From Sphingomonadales bacterium (GTDB lineage Bacteria; Pseudomonadota; Alphaproteobacteria; Sphingomonadales; Emcibacteraceae), in NCBI GenBank assembly GCA_011051815.1, contig DRKK01000295.1:1-5644 (forward strand): a stretch of DNA of 5,644 nt, in the 5' to 3' direction. Of this stretch, positions 1 through 5,636 are shown piece after piece. The notes beneath the pieces were generated by a model. The model was given only the letters and a program-made list of their open reading frames with translations. It did not search any database and was not told the DNA's origin. How positions within the stretch are numbered: the first letter of the stretch is position 1; every line of letters begins with the position of its first letter. The position numbers and the translations under genes were made by a program.

Positions 1-29
1 AAAAGAACTGCGGATATACAGGACAGAAT

Positions 30-58
30 ACCCTACCGCCAGATGCCCCATGCGGCAA
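30..58 (-). promoter_or_regulatory. Candidate sigma-70-type promoter reading out of the window
   Basis: On the minus strand TTGCCG (58-53) is followed after 17 bases by TAGGGT (35-30). This is an acceptable -35/-10 pair with the conserved TTG and TAnnnT positions. It would drive a gene beyond the left edge. In many alphaproteobacteria the gene after lolD is dnaE, but no coding sequence for it is visible here. The rest of the stretch 1-160 contains no gene I can support and no convincing terminator for the lolD transcript. Short frames are open to the edge on both strands, but none has a recognisable product. The hexamers are easy to match by chance. Confidence 0.25.
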
Positions 59-160
59 GTTTTTTAACAGAAAACCCCCATTAATTCCGCCTGCGCTGGT
101 CGGGCTCATCCTATGCAGCCATGCCATCGCCCTCACCCGCAGTCATGCTGAACTAGTTTC

Positions 161-835
161 TTAATCCAACACCCCATTATGCAACGATACGCAGCGGTCC
201 ATTTTTCGGGCGAGGTCTATATTGTGGGTGGCGATCAGGGCGGAAATCCCTTCTTCGCGGGACAGACGGAGCAATTCATTCATGACGCCGTTGCCGGTGG
301 CCTCGTCAAGGTTTCCGGTTGGTTCATCGGCCAGCAGAATTTTGGGTTTGCCCACCAAGGCGCGGGCGATAGCAACCCGTTGTTGTTCGCCACCAGACAG
401 TTCAGACGGGCGATGATCAAGGCGTTTTCCCATGCCCATTTTTTCCAGCATTTCAGCGGCCCGTGTCCGGGCTTTGGCCTTGCTGACCCCGGCGATAATT
501 TGCGGCAGGATCACATTCTCGATCGCACTGAATTCCGGCAACAGGTGATGGAATTGATAGATAAAGCCCACGTCATGGCGGCGGATGCGGGTGCGTTTAT
601 TGTCGGACAGGTTGCTGCAGGCCCGGCCATCTATGGTCACTTCGCCCGTACTCATTCCGTCCAGCAAACCCGCAATCTGAAGCAGGGTTGTCTTGCCAGA
701 GCCGGAGGCGCCGACCAAGGTCACGACCTCACCCTTGTTCAAGGTAAAATTCACCCCCTGCAAGATATGTAAATCTTTGCCGCCCTGAATAAAATGACGG
801 TGAATGTCACGCAGTTCCAGAATTATATCGCTCAT
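161..835 (-). CDS. lolD: LolD, ATP-binding subunit of the lipoprotein-releasing ABC complex
   Basis: This 224-residue cytoplasmic ATPase powers release of outer-membrane-bound lipoproteins from the inner membrane to LolA, working with the LolC/E permease encoded just upstream. All ABC motifs are visible: Walker A GASGSGKT (42-49), Q-loop at Q94, signature LSGGEQQR (146-153), Walker B ILLADEPT with catalytic E171 (166-173), D-loop GNLD (174-177) and switch histidine H204. The segment YQFHHLLPEF (93-102) is the hallmark that separates LolD from the related MacB and FtsE ATPases. Length fits the family (E. coli LolD is 233 residues). The ATG at 835 lies 9 bases after the permease stop. Its ribosome site AGGGGG (846-841) shares bases with that TAG stop, which suggests translational coupling. 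It is the last gene of the visible unit, and no terminator is evident after its TAA. Confidence 0.96.
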   Translation of the reverse strand: MSDIILELRDIHRHFIQGGKDLHILQGVNFTLNKGEVVTLVGASGSGKTTLLQIAGLLDGMSTGEVTIDGRACSNLSDNKRTRIRRHDVGFIYQFHHLLPEFSAIENVILPQIIAGVSKAKARTRAAEMLEKMGMGKRLDHRPSELSGGEQQRVAIARALVGKPKILLADEPTGNLDEATGNGVMNELLRLSREEGISALIATHNIDLARKMDRCVSLHNGVLD

Positions 836-840
836 CGGAT

Positions 841-846
841 CCCCCT
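841..846 (-). promoter_or_regulatory. lolD ribosome binding site overlapping the upstream stop codon
   Basis: The minus strand reads TAGGGGGATCCGATG. AGGGGG takes its first two bases from the TAG stop of the permease gene and sits 5 bases before the ATG. A ribosome finishing the permease stops on this site, which favours re-initiation and balanced synthesis of the two subunits. Confidence 0.75.
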
Positions 847-2101
847 ATTCATAGCGCAATGATTGAACAGGATCGACCTTTGCCGCCCGCCAAGCCGGCA
901 GTAAGGTCGCAAGGAAGCTTAACCCCAAGGCGACGATCACTACGATCATGACCTCCTTCCCCTCTACGATGGCGGGGACTTCGGACAGGAAACGCACCTC
1001 CCCCTCCCACAGGCTGAGGCCCGTCATTCGTTCGATAAAGTCCAAAATGGGTTGCACATTATAGGCAATGGCCAGCCCCAGCATGGTGCCAAGGAAGGTG
1101 CCAAGGACGCCGATACAGGCCCCTACCATAAAGAAAATCCGCATGATGGAGCTGCTGGATACACCCATGGTACGCAGGATCGCCACATCGCGGGTTTTAT
1201 TCTTGACCATCATAATCATGGTCGAGATGATATTGAATACCGCCACCAATATAATGAACGACAGGATAATAAACATCACATTACGTTCCACTTGCAGCGC
1301 ATTGAAAAAGCTGCTGTTGAGCACACGCCAGTCAATGAGCCGTCCGCCATTTTCAAACTGGCGGGTGGCCTCATCGACCACCGGAAACATCTCTGTTGTC
1401 ATGTCGGGATGTGTCAGGATGATCTCCAGCGCGCCCACCTGATCGCCGTATTGGAAATAGGACTGGGCCTGGGCCAGCGGCATGAAAAAATAATTGGTGT
1501 CATAATTATATTCACCGACCTCAAACACCGCCCCGATCTTATAGCTGGCGATGCGGGGCATGGTGCCGAAGGGCGTAATCCGCCCGCGCGGCGTTACCAA
1601 GGTTACCAGATCACCAACAGTCAGATTATATTTTTCCGCCAGCCGAATGCCGATAATAATATCATTCTCCCCCGCGCCAAAATTAGTCAATGTACCCTGC
1701 TTTATATTGTCGGAAATCAAGGTCATCTGTTTCAGGTCACCGGCCCGTACCCCGCGCACCAGAGCCGGGACGCTGTTGCTGCCAAAAGTGGCCAGCGCAT
1801 GGCCCTCTATAATCGGTAGAACCTTGACCACATTATTGATTTTCTTCAGGCGCGTGACCGCATCGTCATAGTCGCTCATCTTGCCGCCCAGCGGCTGATA
1901 AAGCATATGGCCATTAAAGCCGATGACCTTGCTGAGCAGTTCCTCACGAAAGCCGTTCATCACCGACATGGTCACGATCAGCACCATGACCCCGATGGCG
2001 ATACCCAGTAAAGAAAACAGCGCGACCAGCGTGACAAAGCCCTCGTTGCTCCTGATTTTCAGATAACGAAAGGCCACCATCCGTTCATGGGCGCTGAACA
2101 T
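845..2101 (-). CDS. lolC: LolC/LolE-family lipoprotein-releasing permease
   Basis: This 418-residue inner-membrane subunit extracts lipoproteins from the membrane and hands them to LolA. The topology is classic: a short cytoplasmic N-terminus (FRYLKIRSNEGF, 11-22), TM1 about 23-46, a large periplasmic domain about 50-270, then TM2 about 274-298, TM3 about 320-347 and TM4 about 383-403. It ends with the family tail PAWRAAKVDPVQSLRYE. The coupling region KNKTRDVAILRTMG (300-313) lies between TM2 and TM3, as expected for contact with LolD. The periplasmic stretch TPRGRITPFGTMPR (170-183) aligns by position and proline content with the LolC hook that binds LolA. Only one LolC/E-type gene is present, so the complex is probably a homodimer (sometimes called LolF) rather than a LolC-LolE heterodimer. 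That is inference, because a second copy could lie elsewhere. The ATG at 2101 has GGGAG 8 bases upstream, inside the end of proS. Confidence 0.93.
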   Translation of the reverse strand: MFSAHERMVAFRYLKIRSNEGFVTLVALFSLLGIAIGVMVLIVTMSVMNGFREELLSKVIGFNGHMLYQPLGGKMSDYDDAVTRLKKINNVVKVLPIIEGHALATFGSNSVPALVRGVRAGDLKQMTLISDNIKQGTLTNFGAGENDIIIGIRLAEKYNLTVGDLVTLVTPRGRITPFGTMPRIASYKIGAVFEVGEYNYDTNYFFMPLAQAQSYFQYGDQVGALEIILTHPDMTTEMFPVVDEATRQFENGGRLIDWRVLNSSFFNALQVERNVMFIILSFIILVAVFNIISTMIMMVKNKTRDVAILRTMGVSSSSIMRIFFMVGACIGVLGTFLGTMLGLAIAYNVQPILDFIERMTGLSLWEGEVRFLSEVPAIVEGKEVMIVVIVALGLSFLATLLPAWRAAKVDPVQSLRYE

Positions 2102-2104
2102 ACC

Positions 2105-3409
2105 CTATGCTCCCAGCTTCGCGAGCGCATCATCAAGGGACATTTCCGTACGGTCCCCCGTAGCCCGGCATTTTAGCTCAACCACACCGTTTTTCAGGCC
2201 CCGCGGCCCGACGATCAACTGCCACGGCAGGCCCGCCAAATCCATATCGGCAAATTTGCCCCCGGCGCCCATATCCCGGTCATCATACAAGACCTCTACT
2301 CCCGCGTTACGCAGGCTGAGGTATATATCATCACAGGTGGCCGTACAGGCGGCATCCCCGACCCGCAAATTGAGCAGGCCGACCTTATAAGGGGCCACGG
2401 CTTCGGGCCAGATAATGCCGTTGTCATCATGATTTGCCTCAATCAACGCCCCCACTAGGCGGGAAACGCCGATGCCATATGATCCCATCTCCACCGGAAT
2501 GAGTTTGCCATCCGGCCCGGTAACCTTGGCATTCATACTCTCCGAATATTTGGTGCCAAAGAAGAAAATATGGCCGACCTCTATGCCCTTTGCGGTGCGC
2601 AGATCAGCATCATCCACCGGGCAATTATCCGGATCGTGCTTTTCTTCCTCCATGGCATAAAGGCTTTGTAGTCTTTCGATGGTTTCCGGCGCAATGTCCC
2701 CGGTCAGACTGGCCAGTTCAAAATCCTCGATGGCCTTGTCGTAATAGAGCGTGCTTTCGCCGGTATCGGCCAAAATCTGAAACTCATGACTCAGGTCGCC
2801 GCCAATGGCTCCGGTATCGGCCCGCACTGGTATCGCCACCAGCCCCAACCGGGCAAAGGTCCGCAGATACGCCACATACATCTTGTTATAGGACACACGC
2901 CCCGCATCCGCATCAATGTCAAAGCTGTAATTATCCTTCATAAGGAATTCGCGGCCCCGCATGATGCCAAAACGCGGACGAACCTCATCCCGGAATTTCC
3001 ACTGGATATGATAGAGATTCAACGGCAGGTCTTTATAGGATTTCACATCCCCCCGGAACAGGTCGGTGACCATCTCCTCATTGGTGGGGCCGTACAGCAT
3101 CTCGCGCCCGTGACGGTCGGTGATGCGTAGCATTTCCTTGCCGTAGGCCTCATAGCGGCCACTTTCCTGCCACAACTCCGCAGACTGGATGGTGGGCATC
3201 AGGATTTCCTGCGCCCCGGCCCGGTCCTGTTCCTCGCGGACAATCTGCTCAATCTTGTGCAGCACCCTTAGCCCCAGCGGCAGCCAGATATATATCCCGG
3301 CACTGGTTTGCCGGATCAAGCCAGCACGCAACATCAAACGATGGGAGGTGACCTGCGCCTCGGCAGGATTTTCTTTAAGGGTCGGCATGAAGGCAGACGA
3401 TAGACGCAT
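2105..3409 (-). CDS. proS: Proline-tRNA ligase, short alphaproteobacterial type
   Basis: This 434-residue cytoplasmic class II synthetase joins proline to tRNA-Pro. Class II motif 1 lies around 36-60, the proline-binding GPTNEE at 107-112, motif 2 [17 protein letters not shown] at 139-155, and motif 3 [10 protein letters not shown] at 309-318 with its ATP-binding arginine. An anticodon-binding domain follows (about 341-434, including [19 protein letters not shown]). Between motifs 2 and 3 there are only about 150 residues, so the editing insertion (INS) of the roughly 570-residue E. coli-type enzyme is absent, as is typical of alphaproteobacteria. The start is set at 3409, because the product then begins [19 protein letters not shown] like its relatives and AAAGG lies 8 bases upstream. 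An in-frame ATG at 3433 would add eight residues and has no ribosome site. The TAG stop is 3 bases before the permease start. Confidence 0.95.
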   Translation of the reverse strand: MRLSSAFMPTLKENPAEAQVTSHRLMLRAGLIRQTSAGIYIWLPLGLRVLHKIEQIVREEQDRAGAQEILMPTIQSAELWQESGRYEAYGKEMLRITDRHGREMLYGPTNEEMVTDLFRGDVKSYKDLPLNLYHIQWKFRDEVRPRFGIMRGREFLMKDNYSFDIDADAGRVSYNKMYVAYLRTFARLGLVAIPVRADTGAIGGDLSHEFQILADTGESTLYYDKAIEDFELASLTGDIAPETIERLQSLYAMEEEKHDPDNCPVDDADLRTAKGIEVGHIFFFGTKYSESMNAKVTGPDGKLIPVEMGSYGIGVSRLVGALIEANHDDNGIIWPEAVAPYKVGLLNLRVGDAACTATCDDIYLSLRNAGVEVLYDDRDMGAGGKFADMDLAGLPWQLIVGPRGLKNGVVELKCRATGDRTEMSLDDALAKLGA

Positions 3410-3417
3410 TGTAATAA

Positions 3418-3422
3418 CCTTT
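3418..3422 (-). promoter_or_regulatory. proS ribosome binding site, decides the start
   Basis: AAAGG on the minus strand lies 8 bases before the ATG at 3409. The alternative ATG at 3433 is preceded by ACAGAAGTAT with no purine-rich match, so the shorter start is preferred. Confidence 0.75.
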
Positions 3423-3444
3423 AATAAAAACATATACTTCTGTT

Positions 3445-3474
3445 TTTATAAACGCCTGATCATGTTAATGCCAG
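3445..3474 (-). promoter_or_regulatory. Candidate promoter of the proS-lolC-lolD unit
   Basis: The unit must start within the 97 bases between the upstream terminator and the proS start. The best pair I see is CTGGCA (3474-3469), an 18-base spacer, and TATAAA (3450-3445), about 36 bases before the proS ATG. The -10 is good and the -35 is poor. A second A/T-rich box, TATATG, lies at 3436-3431 without a partner. The location of a promoter in this gap is better supported than these exact boxes. Confidence 0.3.
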
Positions 3475-3506
3475 AACAGTTTTAATATGCAAAATAAAAT
3501 TCATGC

Positions 3507-3535
3507 AAAAAAAGACGGTTCCAGGTAGAACCGCC
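3507..3535 (-). terminator. Rho-independent terminator of the PEP-CTERM operon
   Basis: On the minus strand GGCGGTTC (3535-3528) pairs with GAACCGTC (3521-3514) in an 8-base-pair stem with one G-T pair and a 6-base loop. Seven T residues (3513-3507) follow directly. The stem starts 23 bases after the TAA of the HAF-repeat gene. It separates transcription of the exported-protein pair from proS. In the other direction the tail is only CTTATTT, so any action on plus-strand transcripts would be weak. Confidence 0.9.
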
Positions 3536-3558
3536 CTTATTTCGGTGAATGGCAATTT

Positions 3559-4803
3559 TTATTTGTGTCGTCTTCTCGCTATGCCAAACCCCATAAGCCC
3601 TAATATCATCAAGGCAAATGGCGCGGGTTCGGGAACCCCATTCGGTTGCTGGCGTACCAACAATTTATTACCTACAATTATATCACCCGCATTATTAATA
3701 CCCATGAATACATTGCCCCCGACAAAACCCGAGACCGGCTGGTTAATATTTATCAACTCATTGAGGTCATACATCACGCCATCTTCCCACAAAAATGCTG
3801 TCAGGCCTCCTCTTAAGCTATCTGAATATCCAACCGCCTGTCCATAGTCATTAATATCCACCCCAAAACTGTTACCCCGAATGCCCGGACCAAATAATGT
3901 GCCAAGGTCTGTCATACCATTGACCTCATCCCAGAGAAAAGCATGCTGAACATCTCTTCTTCTCCCACGGGAATCATAGGATATAAGTCCTGAGGTTCCA
4001 ACAACCTGCCCCAGATTATTAATAGCTGAACCACTGCTGTTTCCGTGGAAACGCGGTCCTCCGGAAAGGGCACCAATATCAATCATGCCATTCACAGCAT
4101 CCCAGACAAAGGCCCGTTGCGGTCCACCAGGAACATTGTCAAGGTCGGAAGAACCCGTAACCTGTCCACGAATATTTATGTCATTTCCATAACTGCTGTC
4201 TCCCCCCAACGTACCAATGTCTGTTATGCCATTCACATCCCCGACAAAAGCATGCTGTATTGCCCAGCCTACTGAATTAAAATTTCCTGTTGCGGACGAG
4301 CCAGTTACGGTACTGCTGTCATTAATACCATTGGCAACATTTCTTGTCCCACCAAGTGAATCCAATGCTGTTAAAGTATTTGATACAGGATCAGATATAA
4401 AAGCCTGAGTAGCATCAGAGCTGTCCCTAGCCCATCCTGCTACCTGGCCCTTGTTATTGATATCCCTACCTCTGCTATACAGGCCCCCGAATGTTCCAAG
4501 GTCCGTCAAATTATTATAAAAAAAATTTGTAAAGGAGTTGAGTGGATCACTGGCATTGGCATCTGCATCAAAAGCATTTGTAATCGGTGGTGTTGTAAAA
4601 GCCCGAAATCTGCCATCACGACTTATATCTCCGGTGACCTGACGTTTATCATTAATAGCACCACCGCTGAGATTCTGATTATTTCCCGGCCCTCTCAAAA
4701 TCGTAATATCATAAACGGGAACCGCATAGGCATTGGTTACGTTCATAATGAGTGCTGCCACCAAAGAAAACAGCGATCTGTCGGATATCTGTATTATTTT
4801 CAC
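3559..4803 (-). CDS. PEP-CTERM exported protein with HAF-type repeats
   Basis: This 414-residue protein is predicted to be exported and then cleaved and anchored or released by an exosortase. The signal peptide covers 1-27, with a hydrophobic core LFSLVAALIM (11-20) and a likely cut after AYA (25-27). Residues about 45-380 are degenerate repeats of 46-65 residues. Each has an AFxWD-like strand, a D(L/I)GTLGG-like turn and a GxxINxxGQVxG segment, the pattern of the HAF extracellular repeat family. The C-terminus is a standard sorting tail: VPEPAP (390-395), a hydrophobic stretch and the basic end ARRRHK. It starts at GTG with GGGAG 8 bases upstream, overlapping the stop of the preceding exported-protein gene, and it ends before a strong terminator. 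The exact role is unknown; a surface or biofilm-matrix protein with a propeller-like fold is an inference. Its GC content is well below that of proS. Confidence 0.88.
   Translation of the reverse strand: MKIIQISDRSLFSLVAALIMNVTNAYAVPVYDITILRGPGNNQNLSGGAINDKRQVTGDISRDGRFRAFTTPPITNAFDADANASDPLNSFTNFFYNNLTDLGTFGGLYSRGRDINNKGQVAGWARDSSDATQAFISDPVSNTLTALDSLGGTRNVANGINDSSTVTGSSATGNFNSVGWAIQHAFVGDVNGITDIGTLGGDSSYGNDINIRGQVTGSSDLDNVPGGPQRAFVWDAVNGMIDIGALSGGPRFHGNSSGSAINNLGQVVGTSGLISYDSRGRRRDVQHAFLWDEVNGMTDLGTLFGPGIRGNSFGVDINDYGQAVGYSDSLRGGLTAFLWEDGVMYDLNELININQPVSGFVGGNVFMGINNAGDIIVGNKLLVRQQPNGVPEPAPFALMILGLMGFGIARRRHK
3562..3636 (-). other. PEP-CTERM sorting signal, HAF-repeat protein
   Basis: Residues 390-414 comprise VPEPAP, a hydrophobic helix of about 14 residues (FALMILGLMGFGIA) and RRRHK. 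This is the tripartite signal recognised by exosortase (EpsH/XrtA type) in the inner membrane. No exosortase gene is in the window. Confidence 0.92.
3664..4671 (-). repeat. HAF-type repeat array within the coding region
   Basis: The AF landmarks fall at residues 69, 134, 185, 231, 288 and 336, giving steps of 65, 51, 46, 57 and 48 residues. The matching IN(N/D/I) landmarks include INNKGQVAG, INIRGQVTG, INNLGQVVG and INDYGQAVG. About six to seven units are present, the first and last being degenerate. The central three units keep similarity at DNA level: aaaagcatgctg, encoding QHAF, is identical at 3937-3948 and 4246-4257, and atgccattcaca is identical at 4085-4096 and 4226-4237 (all plus strand). 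This points to internal duplication. Confidence 0.85.
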
Positions 4804-4818
4804 AATTTTTTCTCCCTA
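4804..4818 (-). promoter_or_regulatory. Ribosome site and GTG start junction of the exported pair
   Basis: The minus strand reads TAGGGAGAAAAAATTGTG. The TAG stop of the first exported protein runs into GGGAG (4816-4812), which sits 8 bases before a GTG start. The site supports GTG as the real start, because the product then begins with a short charged stretch and a proper signal peptide. Coupled translation is likely. Confidence 0.75.
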
Positions 4819-5577
4819 TTGTATTCTACTGAGAAAAATTCGCATAACAGCTAACCCCATCAACCCAAGCCCCAACAAGGCAAGCGGTGCCGGTTCGGGA
4901 ACAGAGCTAGTGGTTCCACTCTGTGTTTTGGTGCTGATGACCACATTGTCAATGGCGAAAAACTCATCACTGATACCTTGCCAATCAGAGGACTGGAATG
5001 TTAGTGTTTCCGTCATACTGTTGGCGGTAAAGGACAAAAGTGGGTTGCCTGCTCCATGACCAAAATAAAATATACTTGGAATACCTCCAAAAAATACATC
5101 AACCCCTTCACCATGAAAAAACAATCCACCGTCCCCCAGGGGATTGGCATCGGAATAGGTTTGTGTTTTCCGTGTAGGTGCCCTGCCCACACCAAAAGTG
5201 GCATTAACCAAAGCACCGGATGAGCTGGATAGCAACCGAAAGTAATCCGGACCGAAAGACCATGATCCATCCCATGTCCCGCCTATTAAAAGATCAAACA
5301 TCACATCATATGTATTCCCGACGGTTAACCCGGTCAGCGTCAGGTAAATACTTTTATTGGTAAAAGATCTGTCCCCCCCTAACCAAATAGAAATGTCACC
5401 TGCGTTATTCGAAGTCAGGGAACCTCTTGCCGTTGTGTTAAATCCGTTGGTGTCTGTTTCAAAGTCATTGCTGTAAACAACCACAGCCTGTGCCGGAATA
5501 ATATTGACCATCATTAAAGCACCGGCGGCACATATGCCTGTGAATATATTTTTGAATATTACTTTTTTAATTTTCAT
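4816..5577 (-). CDS. PEP-CTERM exported protein, predicted beta-sandwich
   Basis: This 253-residue predicted secreted protein has unknown function. The signal peptide spans 1-31 (KIKK, then a hydrophobic core about 11-27, cut after AQA). The mature part is rich in G, S, T and aromatic residues with alternating hydrophobic positions, as in a jelly-roll or carbohydrate-binding fold. Two segments stand out: TWDGSWSFGPDYFRLL (101-116) and GISDEFFAIDNVVI (201-214). I recall similar WDG...GPD and DE...DNV pairs in other PEP-CTERM proteins, where the acidic residues might bind calcium, but this is inference. The tail has VPEPAP (226-231) and a hydrophobic stretch, then ends MRIFLSRIQ with only two arginines instead of an RRR cluster. 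The start at 5577 is chosen because AGGAG lies 7 bases upstream and the protein then opens with a clean signal peptide; in-frame ATGs upstream lack this. It is the first gene of the pair. Confidence 0.83.
   Translation of the reverse strand: MKIKKVIFKNIFTGICAAGALMMVNIIPAQAVVVYSNDFETDTNGFNTTARGSLTSNNAGDISIWLGGDRSFTNKSIYLTLTGLTVGNTYDVMFDLLIGGTWDGSWSFGPDYFRLLSSSSGALVNATFGVGRAPTRKTQTYSDANPLGDGGLFFHGEGVDVFFGGIPSIFYFGHGAGNPLLSFTANSMTETLTFQSSDWQGISDEFFAIDNVVISTKTQSGTTSSVPEPAPLALLGLGLMGLAVMRIFLSRIQ
4819..4899 (-). other. PEP-CTERM sorting signal, atypical basic end
   Basis: Residues 227-253 hold the PEPAP motif (preceded by V226), a hydrophobic run LALLGLGLMGLAVM and the end RIFLSRIQ. The first two parts closely match the tail of the neighbouring HAF-repeat protein (PEPAPFALMILGLMGFGIA). 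The basic cluster is split, with arginines only at 246 and 251 and hydrophobic residues between them. Confidence 0.78.
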
Positions 5578-5584
5578 AACATCT

Positions 5585-5590
5585 CTCCTC
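5585..5590 (-). promoter_or_regulatory. Ribosome binding site of the first exported protein, decides the start
   Basis: GAGGAG on the minus strand lies 7 bases before the ATG at 5577. Another in-frame ATG (5592) abuts this purine tract, so it would lack a usable site. This sets the start at the MKIKK sequence. Confidence 0.85.
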
Positions 5591-5603
5591 ATGTGAAAAA
5601 GAT

Positions 5604-5632
5604 ATTTTATGAAATTGCTTCGCCCTATGGAA
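5604..5632 (-). promoter_or_regulatory. Weak candidate sigma-70-type promoter of the exported pair
   Basis: TAAAAT (5609-5604) is one mismatch from the -10 consensus. The hexamer 17 bases upstream, TTCCAT (5632-5627), is a poor -35. Transcription would start about 20 bases before the ATG, just leaving room for the ribosome site. A sigma-54 alternative at the window edge is described among the findings, and I cannot decide between them. Confidence 0.2.
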
Positions 5633-5636
5633 TAGG
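5624..5636. repeat. Short perfect inverted repeat upstream of the exported pair
   Basis: CCTAT-GGA-ATAGG is a perfect 5-base inverted repeat with a 3-base centre, 46 bases or more upstream of the ATG at 5577. It overlaps the poor -35 candidate and lies just downstream of the TTGCA at the window edge. It could be an operator or a small hairpin in the leader, but its length allows chance occurrence. Confidence 0.3.

Noticed and set aside
113..150. Imperfect hairpin CAGCATG...CATGGCTG after lolD
   Set aside because: It has a bulge, a loop of about 20 bases and no following T run, so it is not a convincing terminator.
3..164. Plus-strand frame open from the left edge to a stop at 162-164, and another open to a stop at 82-84
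   Set aside because: Either could be the tail of a convergent gene, but the residues match nothing I know and the lengths (about 53 and 27 codons) are expected by chance.
179..772. Long plus-strand open frame of 197 codons opposite lolD
   Set aside because: It is fully antisense to a gene with every ABC motif intact, and its product shows no domain or ribosome site; it is a shadow of the coding bias.
1052..1819. Plus-strand open frame of 255 codons opposite the LolC/E permease
   Set aside because: The product is rich in His, Asn and Gln with no recognisable segments, as expected from the antisense of a membrane-protein gene.
3410..3433. Longer proS start at the ATG ending at 3433
   Set aside because: There is no ribosome site before it, and the extra residues MFLLKVIT are not part of the family N-terminus.
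3503..3847. Plus-strand open frame of 114 codons over the terminator and the end of the HAF-repeat gene
   Set aside because: It begins in the terminator's A/T tract, lies antisense to the sorting signal and has no recognisable product.
5013..5270. Minus-strand open frame of 85 codons inside the first exported-protein gene
   Set aside because: It is in another frame of a gene with a signal peptide and sorting tail, and its product shows no coherent features.
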